Below, in pieces: positions 25,373 through 35,359 of a stretch of DNA of 64,000 bases. Below the pieces are notes generated by a model. It saw only the letters and a list, made by a program, of their open reading frames with translations, ran no database searches and was not told where the DNA came from. Numbering within the stretch: the stretch's first letter is position 1; the number at the start of each line of letters is the position of its first letter. The stretch spans positions 72,506,041 through 72,570,040 of the forward strand of contig CM077598.1 of NCBI GenBank assembly GCA_039654915.1. Reading direction: 5' to 3'. The translations under genes were made by a program, and so were the position numbers. The DNA comes from Aquilaria yunnanensis. Lineage: Eukaryota; Streptophyta; Magnoliopsida; Malvales; Thymelaeaceae.

Positions 25373-26240
25373 TGATAGCCAAAGGCTGTCGCCTCAATCT
25401 GGCCGAATACCCTGCCACAACAACGGCCAGAAGAACTGGCGCTTCCCGGGAATAGGTGGAATCATGCACCTCGGGAGATAGCCTGAGAGCTCCGAGCCTC
25501 GGCACGCCAGTAAAACTTGAGGACTCCATTCGCCCCCCAAGGTTGTGAACAACGCGCCTTCGGAAAAGTGGCACCAGACATTGCTGCCCGAATATGATAT
25601 CCCCGAAGGCGGAACCCCCTGGAACTGGGAACCCCCGAACTGAGGGTAGGCTTCCCGAAGAGGCTCTGTCCGAACTAGAGGACGACCTCGCCCAGGGACC
25701 TCGGGAGTACGGCAGGCGCATTTAAGGAAGCATTTAAGGAAGCCTCTGACACGTCCCACCACAGACGTAAAAAGTCGCCCTGACGCGCAGACGCCATCAG
25801 AATCATATCATGGCCCGTCTCAGCACAAGGCTCGAGGCCATCTAGTTACCAACTATCTGTCCCCTACGCCCAGATGTTCAGGAGCATCCGACCGCACACG
25901 TGTCATGATCTGAACGGGCTAGGTATTCCTATATATACAGGAAATAAATACTTGACAGGAGGTTGGCAGGCCGGATATACAGCTCCCACACCCTGAGAAA
26001 ACACCAGGCGAGACTTTTTCTGCCTTTCTCTTTGAGCTAGTGACTTTCTCCTTCTTCCGGCCACCACTGACTTGGGCGTCGGAGGCTCCCCCCCCGGAAA
26101 AACACTCCGGGGGCCTCCTAACCCTGTTTACCAGCTTTTCAGGTACTCTCCTTGGGGCGATCCACCTTCCAGGCGTTCTTCCTCCTAGAAGTCTCCTCAA
26201 CAGTCATCATGACTCACAACGATGAGGCCTTGGGCCATCA
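25373..26240 (+). repeat. E1 5' LTR
   Basis: 868 bp, TGATAGCC..GGCCATCA. Contains CACGTG at 25897-25902, a TATA box (TATATATA) at 25930-25937 and, near its end, an ATG at 26209 that opens the Gag frame. Confidence 0.95.
25897..25937 (+). promoter_or_regulatory. E1 LTR core promoter: G-box plus TATA
   Basis: CACGTG (25897-25902) followed 27 bp later by TATATATA (25930-25937). The LTRs of E2 (37041-37046 and 37097-37103) and E3 (61982-61987 with TTTAAATA, minus strand) have the same order of motifs. CACGTG is the core bound by plant bZIP and bHLH factors. Confidence 0.7.
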
Positions 26241-29200
26241 TTTGGCGCCGTCTGTGGGAACCCGCTCGCAGATTGCCGTCGTTGAGACTCGGCGTTCTAA
26301 GGACAAGGGACTCCCAAGGTCCTCGTCCGCGCCTGAGATACAACCGGCTGCTGAGCAGACACTCCCAGAGACTTCTATGCCCGAGGAGGACCGCCCTCTG
26401 GTAATCACCATGAGCTTCTTGAGGGACTTTTAGCGCTCGGTCGTTGCTGAAATGACTCAGCAGATCGACCGAAGATGGCCACAGCAGTCACAGGCCCAGA
26501 AACCCTCCTCATCAACACGCCCTCGGGAGAGAAGCCCCAAGTCTACACACCGCAGTTCAGAAAGTGGAGATCCTCGCGGAGAATCATCCACAGAAGATAT
26601 AGCCCTCGGGAAACGGCCTGTGGGACAAACCGGGTCCAAGCGACCGAGAGTCTCACAGCGAAGCAGTTCGTCGCCCGAGGCGAGGGCCCTGACCCCTCCG
26701 CGGCGAACTCGCTCCCCGAAAAGGCGCCGTCGATCTCCCTCCCGCGAAAATGGTCCTGGCGCCACTGCGCTTATGGAAAGGATATTGGCACGGCTGGACA
26801 GAGTGGAGAAGCAAGTGACCAGAAAACCCGTTTGGGACAGGCTGTCGGGGGCATTATGCGAAGATGGCTCCCCGTTTATTCGCACCGTCGTTGAGGCAGC
26901 TATGCCAGGCGACTTCAGAGTGCCTAGGCTGGAGATCTATGATGGCCGGACTGATCCACAGGCCCATCTGACGAAGTACAGGCGGAGCATGATAATGCAC
27001 GGAGCTGATGACGCTACCATGTGCAAATGCTTTGAAGTCACCCTCACGGGCCCAGCAACAGCATGGTACAATTCGTTGCCCCCAGGGACTATCACTGAGT
27101 TTCAGGAGTTGTCCACAACCTTTACGCAGCAGTTCATTGGGAGCAGGCCGACGGCCAAAATGCCTGTACAGATGTTCGACATAGAGCAGAGAAACAGAGA
27201 GACGATCCGAGACTATGTCGAACGATTCAACAGGGAAGCACTCAGCGTCCCGGACTTCCGGCTCGAAATCCGCATCCTCGCTATGACACGGGGCCTTCGG
27301 CGTGACTCACAGCTGTTCTACGAGTTCTCAAAGGACCCCCCGGAGACCCTCGGAGAATTTTACCGAAGGGCAGAGCAGCACATGACAGCCGAGAAATTGA
27401 GGATGGCGGGGCCGAAGTCTGATCATCACCGCGCCGAAGGGTCCAGCCAGCAAGCTCGGCATCTTTCTGAACATACAGGTCGACCACGGCGAATGCGAGG
27501 AAAGAAACCTCAAAGTTTCACACCCTTGAGCACGACACGGACCAACATTCTCATGGCGCTGGAAAGGCAAGGGACGCAGATTCGGCGGCCAAAGGCCATG
27601 GCCGCCGATAATAAGAAGAATGCCAAGAAGTTCTGCCAGTTTCATCGCGACCACGGTCATGACACCGAAGACTGCTTCCAGCTGAAAAAGTACATAGAGT
27701 CGCTGATCAAACAGGGCCAACTTCGCAAGTACCTGCGGATGCCCTCCCCAAAGGGCAGAAAAGAGGAGGAAGAGAGGGCCGAAAACGAGGACTATGACTC
27801 CGACAGGCGGAGAAACAGAAGTCCAAAAAGGCGCCTTCCACCTCCAGTAGGGGTCATCCAAACCATCACCACGGGGCTCCCATCCTCGGAAAGAAAGCGG
27901 AAGGCCAGAGAAATTGCGGTTATGGAGTATCAAAGTCCATCAAAGAAATTGGCTCGCAAAGATGGCTCCACTGTCATCTTCCCCCACGACGACCCGCTGC
28001 TGATAATGGCGAGAATAGGGAACTGGGACATCAAGAGAGTGTTGCTTGATGATGGCTCAAATGCTGACGTCCTATTCTCACACTTACTGCCGAGCTTGGG
28101 CATCTCCAGCAGCGAGCTGAAACCTGTCACCACGCCCACCTTCGGCGTTGGGCCATCCGAACTACCCGTCCTCGGATGGATCGACCTCCATTTGATGATG
28201 AAAGGCACTTCGGTAGACGGAGCAGCTGAGTTGTACGCGTCCACAATGGCAAGATTCATCGTCATTGACGTCCCGTCTTCGTACAATGCCATCCTTGGAA
28301 GGCAGACTCAGGGGAACCTGCACATTCGCCCCGATGTGAAGTACTTGACTGTCACATTCGCCACCAAGGATGGAGATGCAGAGGTCTTCATCGACCAAGC
28401 CGAGGTAAGAAAGGTGTTTGTAAAAACACAAAAGGCTCCGGCAAACAGCTCTACACAAACGGTGGAGGCAAAGGCGCAGGAGAAAGGCAAAGAAGGAGAT
28501 CCCGCAGAAGCAGAAACGGAAGCAGTAGATCTTGTCCCAGGACAATCTACCCGAATAGGGAAGAGCTTCGCCAAAGGTGATAAGGAAAATCTTGTATCCT
28601 TTCTGCTAAAAAATAAAGATCTGTTTGCCTACTCGCCGAAAGACATGCCAGGAGTGAACCCTGGCATAATACAGCACAGCCTCAAAGTAAGCCCGGAAGC
28701 AAAACCTATCAGGCAAAAGAAACGAAGCATCTCAGCCCACAAAAGCAACTTCGTGAAAACCGAAGTCCAGCGCCTATTGGATGCTGAAGTTATCAGGGAG
28801 GTAAAATACCCCGAATGGTTAAGCAACGTGGTCATTGCCACAAAAGAAGGTAGCAGCAAACTCCGGATGTGCATTGATTTCAGAAACTTGAACGATGCTT
28901 GCCCGAAAGACTCATTTCCCCTCCCGCCAATAGATCAACTGGTAGATTCAATGGCCGAATACGGGCTCCTGAGCTTCCTAGATGCCTTCAACGGCTACCA
29001 TCAGATAAGGATGGACCCCGAAGATGAAGAGAAAACTGCCTTCATCACCGAGGGAGGAACGTACTGCTATATCAGAATGCCCTTCGGGCTGAAAAATGCA
29101 GGAGCCACCTACCAGAGACTGATGAACAAGGTCTTTAAAGACCAAATGGGGAGAAACATGGAAGTATATGTTGATGATATGATAGTAAAAAGCAAGCTGC

Positions 29201-31707
29201 CTGGCTACCACGTTGCAGATTTGGAGGAAACCTTCCAAAAGCTCAGAGCCTTCGGGATTCGCCTTAACCCCGAGAAGTGTATCTTCGGGGTGACGTCGGG
29301 AAAATTCCTTGGGTACATGGTATCCGAAAGAGGCATCGACGCCAATCCTGAGAAGATTAAGGCTCTGCTTGAGTTCCGAACTCCTGCCACAGTTAAAGAC
29401 GTGCAGAGACTAACCGGAAGAATAACCTCTCTGAGCAGGTTTATTTCCAGGTACGGAGATAGGTGTAGACCTTTCTTCAAAGTCCTCACAAAGGCAGCAA
29501 AGACGGAAGGTGACCTCGGAAGAAACAATCATCCCTGGGATGAAGATTGCCAAAAGGCCTGGGAAGAACTCAAAGTCTACCTGGCCAGCCTGCCGACTCT
29601 GCGACAACCTCGGGTGGGAGAACCCCTCGTACTGTACCTCGCCGTCACAGAAAAGGCCGTGAGCTCGGTCCTGATAAAAGAAGAAGGGCCGAAACAATGG
29701 CCGGTCTACTACGTCAGCAAGTCCCTGCATGGCGCCGAAGTCAGGTACCCTTTGCTTCAAAAAGCTATATACGCCTTGGTGCTTGCAGGAAGAAGACTGC
29801 GACCATATTTCCAGGCTCACCCCATCATCGTCCGAAGTAGTCTACCGCTACGGGATGTTATGAAGAGAGTTGATCATTCGGGAAGGCTCTCCAAGTGGTG
29901 CATAGAGCTTGGCGAACACGAAATCACGTATGAGCCTCGGAAGGCCATAAAAGCCCAAGCATTGGCAGATTTTATCGCCGAAATACCCACCACTGAGGAG
30001 AACCACTCAGATCCGAAAGAAGGTGAGCCAGAATGGACCTTGCATGTTGACGGAGCCTCGGGGTCCGAACACCAGGGAGCTGGAATAGTTATCAGAGGAC
30101 CCGAAGGCCTAGAGGTGATGAAGGCTATCAAGTTCAGCTTCAACATCACCAATAATGTGGCTGAGTATGAAGCCCTCATAGCGGGATTACGCTTGGCCAG
30201 AAAGATTGGCGTGAGAAACTTAAGGGCTCACAGCGATTCCCAGCTGGTAGTTCGGCAGACGGCAGGAGATTATGGGGCGAAGGAACCAATCTTGGCAAAA
30301 TACCACGAGCTGGTAAGAAAACTCATCCAAGAGTTTGACGCTGTGCGGATCGAAAATGTACCCCGGCGGAATAACACTGAGGCAGATTGCTTAGCGAAGT
30401 CCAAAACATACACCGAGGTGCTAGACCATCCAAGCATCTCCGTGCTAAGCGTAACGACCTCGGGAATGGGGTGGAAGGACCCCATAAAGAGATACCTCGC
30501 AGAGAATGAGCTTCCCGAAGACGCCGGCAATCCTGCAAGACTGCGAAGACGCGCCGGAAGATTCTTCCTGATTGGTGAAGAGTTATATCGGCAAGGATAT
30601 GCAAATCCGCTGCAGAGATGTGTGGGCGAAGAGGATACTGAGATGGTCCTCGAAGAAGTCCACGAAGGCATGTGCGGCTCGCACATTGGAACTGATGCCC
30701 TTGCAGCAGTGATACTCCGCCAAGGATACTTCTGGCCTACCCTGAGAAAGGACGCAAGGCAGTTCGTCCAGAAGTGCGGTAGTTGCCAGAGACATGCAAA
30801 AATCCAGAGGATACCCTCGGAAATGGTAACGTCGGCAGACTATCCTTGGCCCTTCGCAGTCTGGGGTGTAGACCTCATTGGGCCACTCCCCACAGCGCCC
30901 GGAGGCGTGAAATTCTGCGTGGTAGCAGTGGACTATTTCTCAAAGTGGGTAGAGGCAGAACCACTAGCAACTATCTCGGCAAAAGAAGTGCAGAACTTCG
31001 TATGGAAAAACATCGTATGCAGATTTGGCATACCGAGGGTACTAGTAGCTGATAATGGATCCCAGTTCATAGACAAAGGATTCCAGGAATTCATCAGCGA
31101 CCTCGGAATAAAGATGCACTTCGCCCCAGTAGCTCACCCCCAAAGCAATGGGCAGGTGGAAGTATCAAACAGGACCATAAAAGATGGCCTGAAAAAGAGA
31201 CTTGGGGAAGCCAAGGGGAAATGGCCAGGAGAACTCCAAAGTGTATTATGGAGCTACCGAACGATGCCACGAAGAGCCACAGGGGAAACTCCCTTCTCAC
31301 TCGTCTTCGGAACAGAGGCCATTATCCCAATAGAGATAGTTCAGCCTTCAATACGGGTGCAAGTATTTGATGAAGGCGGAAACGACCTCGGTCTGAGAAC
31401 TAAGCTCGACCTTGTGGCCGAACACAGAGAAATAGCCGACCTGAGAAGAAAAGCTTTCCAGCAAAGAGTGGCCGCGGCTATCAACTTAAAAGCCAGGCCA
31501 AAAGAAATCAAAAAAGGAGACCTCGTTCTCCGAAAGGCCGACTTTGCACCCCGAAGGCCATCTCACGGAGTACTTCGCGCAAATTGGGAAGGACCTTATC
31601 TGGTTCTCGCCGAAGTACGAAAAGGCGTGTACAAGCTTGGCGACGCCGAAGGCGTAGAATTGAAAAACACTTGGCATTCAGACGCCCTGAAAAAATTCTA
31701 CGCCTAA
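26209..31707 (+). CDS. E1 Gag-Pol polyprotein (one internal stop)
   Basis: One reading frame from the ATG at 26209, inside the 5' LTR, to the TAA at 31705-31707. It is broken only by a TAG at 26431-26433, where E3 has CAG. After the stop the frame is open for 1751 codons from 26452. Numbering from 26452: gag core about residues 130-300; zinc knuckle C395, H398, H403, C408 (CX2HX4HX4C); protease active site DDGS 533-536. RT carries YVDD at 906-909 and is followed by RNase H. The second RNase H has D1200, E1238 and D1262. Integrase has an HHCC finger (H1404, H1411, C1442, C1445) and a catalytic D1474, D1534, E1570 triad with DD35E spacing. The RNase H pair before integrase is the mark of the Tat lineage. 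All catalytic residues are present. The stop probably prevents full-length Gag, so activity would need read-through or help in trans. Confidence 0.93.
26243..26260 (+). other. E1 primer binding site
   Basis: TGGCGCCGTCTGTGGGAA, two bases after the LTR end. The TGG start is complementary to a tRNA CCA end. E2 (37351) and E3 (61643, minus) have near-identical sites. The tRNA species is not assigned. Confidence 0.85.
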
Positions 31708-32418
31708 GGTTGAGCAGAAGAAATATATTGTACAAGAAATATTGTCCAAGACAGATTTCCGCGAAGGTGCTCGCCATGAAAAAAGCAGATGTGACTTCCT
31801 GAAGTCCCTTGAGCCACTATGCTCGGGAAAAATGGGAAACAAGAATCTTGCAAAGGTACTCGGCATAATCAGTGCAGAGAAAATTTTCCGAACACCCTTG
31901 AGCGAACATGCTCGGGAAAAAGGGAAAGCAAGAATCTCGCAAAAGTACACGCCAAAACAAAAGCAGAGGTAGTTTCCGAACACCCTTGAGCGAACGTGCT
32001 CGGGAAAAAAGGGAATGAGCAATCTCGTGAAAATTTTCCTAAGTCCCTTGAGCAAATATGCTCGGGACAATAGGAAGACAGAAAAATTTGGCTGAAGGTT
32101 TTCCGAAGGCCCTTGAGCGAACATGTTCGGGATAAAAGGAAACAAAAAGCCTGCAAAAGACTTAGCCAAATTTTTACAAACTTTCCAGAAAGTCTCTTGA
32201 GCGAGCACGCTCGGGACAAAGGAAGGTAAAAAGTTTCTTTGGTTGCAGGTTTTCCGAAAGTCCCTTGAAGCAAACGTGTTCGGGACAGTGGAAATGAAGA
32301 AACTTGCAAGAAAGGACTTAGCCGAAAAGATTGTTCATTTAGAGCAAAGGCTGCCGTACAAAAGAAGTGTCCAAAGAAGGAGCACGAAGGAGAAAAATAA
32401 GAGGAGCCCTAAAACAAA
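31708..32418. repeat. E1 palindromic repeat array between pol and antisense gene
   Basis: Seven copies of an imperfect palindrome, roughly CCCTTGAGCGAACATGCTCGGGA, at about 31806, 31895, 31983, 32045, 32110, 32193 and 32261. The CCC/GGG and GAGC/GCTC arms can pair. Spacing is irregular (62-89 bp) with AG-rich filler between. The array sits where the 3' end of pol and the 3' end of the antisense gene converge. E3 has a related array at 56096-56480. Confidence 0.8.
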
Positions 32419-34769
32419 CTAGGGAGAGCCGGGCGGACGAAGACCAGGAAGCTTCAGATGCTCGACCTTGGACCACTGCCATCGAGGTCCCTCAGGAATA
32501 TTTAGGCCCTCCAGAAAAGAGACGTCCAAATCTGGGAACCTCTGCAGCACCTGGTGCCGAGCGAGGCAGAAGCCGTCCTGAAAGGCGACCTTGGCCATGT
32601 CATCAGAAGTACGTTTTTGAATGCCAAGGACATTGACCTCGTCCCTCAGCTCAGCAACCTCCTCTTCGAGCTCGCTTATCCCCAGCGTCTCTCCGGACTC
32701 CTTCTTCAGAGCCTCGACCTCGGCTTGAAGAGCAGTGTTCTCGTCCGTCAACCTCGACGCAAGACTGTCGGAAACAGCCTTGTCCTTGAGAAGATCTTCG
32801 TTGGCGGCGAGCAGCCCCTTTACTTGGTCGCCGAGGTCGGCAATCTTCCGGGAGGAGTCCTTTTCAAGTTCTTCTCTTTTCCTCGAGAACTCCTCCCGAA
32901 CGGCAGCAAGTTGCTGAGAACAATCCGCTGTCAGCTGCTGGTTGCTGGCGATCACCTTCGCAAGCGAAGCCTTCGCTTCACTGAGTTCCCGCGAAGTCGC
33001 ATCCTTGGAGGCAGCCTGTCTGGCCACCCGAACTCGGAGATAACCAGCGTACTCCAGCAGCTACGGCAAGGCAAAAGTCCAGGTTAGTACAAGTCTAAAC
33101 ACTTAGAAAATTGAGGAAAAAAAAGTGTAAAGACTATACCTGAGCAGCATGCTCGGTGACTTTTGCGGCGAGGGTATTATCCCCCGGGTGAGCCGCCGCA
33201 ATGGCCCGGAAGGAGGCGTCAGTGGTCATCCCCTTCCAGATCTCTTTGGTCATCTTCGGACAATCGTCGGAGAACAAATTCATATCCTCCGTGATTGTCC
33301 AAAAGGGCTCCAAGGGGATCTTCCCCTCAGGGATTGTGGCATCGCGCAGGGCCCGTTTCCTCTCATGAATGGCCCTCCAGCCAGCAGTAAGAGGCTCCCC
33401 TGAAAGTGAGAAGGAAGTTAGGAGCAGAAGAAAAATTCGCGAAAGTAAAAGGAGCTGAACTTCCCCTAAAGGCATACCTGGAGGAACCTCGGAGACAGTG
33501 TCCTCGGGATCCTCGGGCCCCTCGGAAGAAAGACCCTTACCCTTCTGCCGGTACCGCTCCTCGGCGGTGGGTACTTCTACCACTACAGTGTTTCTGGGGG
33601 CCTCGACGTCGAGAGGAGGCACCTCGGCGGAAGTAGCGGGGACCTCGGCCGGTGGAATTTCAACAAGACCAGCGTCTTCGCCAGCTTCTTCTTCCAAAAG
33701 CTCTGGCTGAGAAGACTGGAGAGCCTTCCTAACTCGCTTCGCCGAGGGTCCCGCCCCTGTCGTCTTCCTTCTTCGGGAAGCCGCCTTCTTTGTCTGCTCC
33801 CCCTTCTCCACTTGGCCAGAAAAGAGGGCCTTGTAATAAGCGGCGGCCCCATCGCCCATCTCTGAAAAAGAGAAGAAATATCAGCGTAAGTCCGAGGAAA
33901 AAGCATAAAAGGATGGAAGATTACTCACTTTCGGCAAAAGTTTCGAAAGAAGTCTCCCCCTTAAGGAGCTTGACCAGCCAGGAGTCCTTCCCGGCGATGG
34001 CGGGAGCGGGCATATTGAGGTCAGTCTCGTGCTCCTTAACCAGTTTCAGCTCCCGAAGGACTTCTTCGGTCATCAACCTCCAGTTGATAGGAAAGGGGTA
34101 AAGAGCACGAGGAGAGACCTCGGGAGCCCAGTCAGCGACTGCCCGAATGCGGGCGTCGAAATCCGCGAACACGGAAGCCAACGGTGGGGTCAGCAACATC
34201 CTCGGATCAACGACGTCTGCGTTCAGCACTCCCTGAGCCCATCTGGTCGGGACACCAGACCAGTTCTTATCCATCTTGAGGAAAAAGAACTTAGGCTGCC
34301 ACCCCCGCCAGCTATCCTTCGTGTCGAAGGTGAAGGTGAATTTTTTGCTCCCGGATCCCCGAGGCAGCAGGAAATAGAAGCCACCCTTCGGGACCACATA
34401 GAGCTTGTAGTACTGCATGAAAATGATGAAGTGAGGCTCTATCCCGAACACGCCACACATGCAGAGGTAGGCGTTAAAATAGCAGTACGCGTTCGGGGGA
34501 AGCTGGTTCACAGCAATGCCATGGAATTGGCAGAACTCGCAAACCACCTTCGGGGGAGGATACCGAAGACCGGCCTTCAGTTGGGCTCGGAAGACGGTAA
34601 CCTCATCGCCACGGTTTGAAAAAGCAAAATGGCTAGAACGAGGCAGTCTGGTCACAGCGTAAGACGGAAGAAAGAATTTTTTCTTCCACCTCTCTAGTTT
34701 TTCGGGGGTGGTACAGCAAGGATGGGCCAGGAGAGGCTTCCAACTCTCGGGAACAGGCATCGCAGACAT
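32419..34769 (-). CDS. E1 antisense gene: spliced, intact 708-aa protein
   Basis: Four exons on the minus strand: 34769-33929 (841 nt), 33861-33478 (384), 33399-33140 (260) and 33060-32419 (642). The three introns (67, 78 and 79 bp) all have GT..AG borders: AAA|GTGAGT..TTTCAG|AG, CCAG|GTATGC..TTTCAG|GG and CTCAG|GTATAG..CGTAG|CTG. The joined frame is open to the stop at 32419. Exon 1 (residues 1-280) resembles the plant 'putative gypsy type transposon' (Transposase_28) family, with KAGLRYPPP near 65-73, a C-rich stretch near 77-105 and PKGGFYFLLPRGSGSKKF near 127-143. Exon 2 is acidic with a K/R-rich, nuclear-signal-like patch. Exon 3 has EPFW and HPGDNTLAAK. Exon 4 is a long coiled coil ending in GFCLARHQVLQRFPDL. 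No signal peptide or membrane segment is seen. The function is unknown. An envelope role is unlikely. Confidence 0.85.
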
Positions 34770-35056
34770 GAAAAAGAGTTTGAGATGGAAAAGAAAATAG
34801 TTTCCAGAAAAAACTCAGAAGACGAGTTTGGAAAAAACAACAGTTTTCCAGAAAAACTCAGAAAAACAGAGGAATCAAGTACTCTGGAAATCAAAACCCA
34901 CCAAAAGATTTGCCTGAGGACGCCGTCGTGAAAGTTGGTAGGAAAAAGCTCTGATTAAAGAAGCTCCGCCACAGAAAGCAAGATAAAACGCAAGAACAGA
35001 GGGCAGAGCAGAAAAAGAGCAGAAAAACAGTAAGTGGGACTTATGATGGAATGGGC
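34770..35056 (-). other. E1 antisense gene 5' leader
   Basis: About 290 bp between the predicted TATA box and the ATG at 34769. Purine-rich on the plus strand, so pyrimidine-rich in the transcript. No upstream frame of note was seen. The length is nearly the same in E2 and E3. Confidence 0.5.
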
Positions 35057-35200
35057 TATTTATAGGCCAAAGGTGGGTAACCGAAAGAACATCATAAGTA
35101 CCCATTGGAGGCGAACCGTCGCCGTAACTGCCCGCTGCACCCGGAAAGGCGCACCCTCTGTAAATGACGCGCCTCTCCTCCAATGGCAAGAAGCCACGTG
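35057..35200 (-). promoter_or_regulatory. E1 antisense promoter: G-box, CCAAT, TATA
   Basis: On the minus strand, CACGTG (35195-35200) is followed by an inverted CCAAT (ATTGG near 35180) and then TATAAATA (35057-35064), 288 bp before the ATG. There are 130 bp between G-box and TATA. E3 also has 130 bp (53162-53167 and 53298-53305) and E2 has 131 bp (46930-46935 and 46792-46798). The promoter lies inside the element but outside the LTR. Confidence 0.7.
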
Positions 35201-35359
35201 TCAATCGCTGCGCAGAAATGGGGGACGTGCCTCCCCAAACGTGCCTGGAAAACCGGGACACGCCTCCTGATTGGGACACGTCGTTTGACATCCCTGAGAA
35301 ATGGAGACGCGCCGCTCAGTCTGACACGCTTGGCCATCAGACCTGCAGAAATAAAAAGC

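Noticed and set aside
25344..25762. Minus-strand frames of 120-200 codons repeated in the E1-family LTRs (also 35337-35998 and 38918-39381)
   Set aside because: They are identical because the LTRs are identical, have no protein family resemblance, and use GC-rich LTR DNA. They are treated as chance frames.
26243..26260. Naming the tRNA that primes E1-E3
   Set aside because: The site begins with the expected TGG but I could not match the full 18 bases to one tRNA with confidence.
31806..32285. Palindromic array as a CRISPR array
   Set aside because: Plant nuclear context, repeats are imperfect and unevenly spaced, and there are no cas genes.
32419..34769. Antisense gene as an envelope-like gene
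   Set aside because: No signal peptide or membrane segment is visible in the spliced frame; it has a basic patch and a coiled coil instead.
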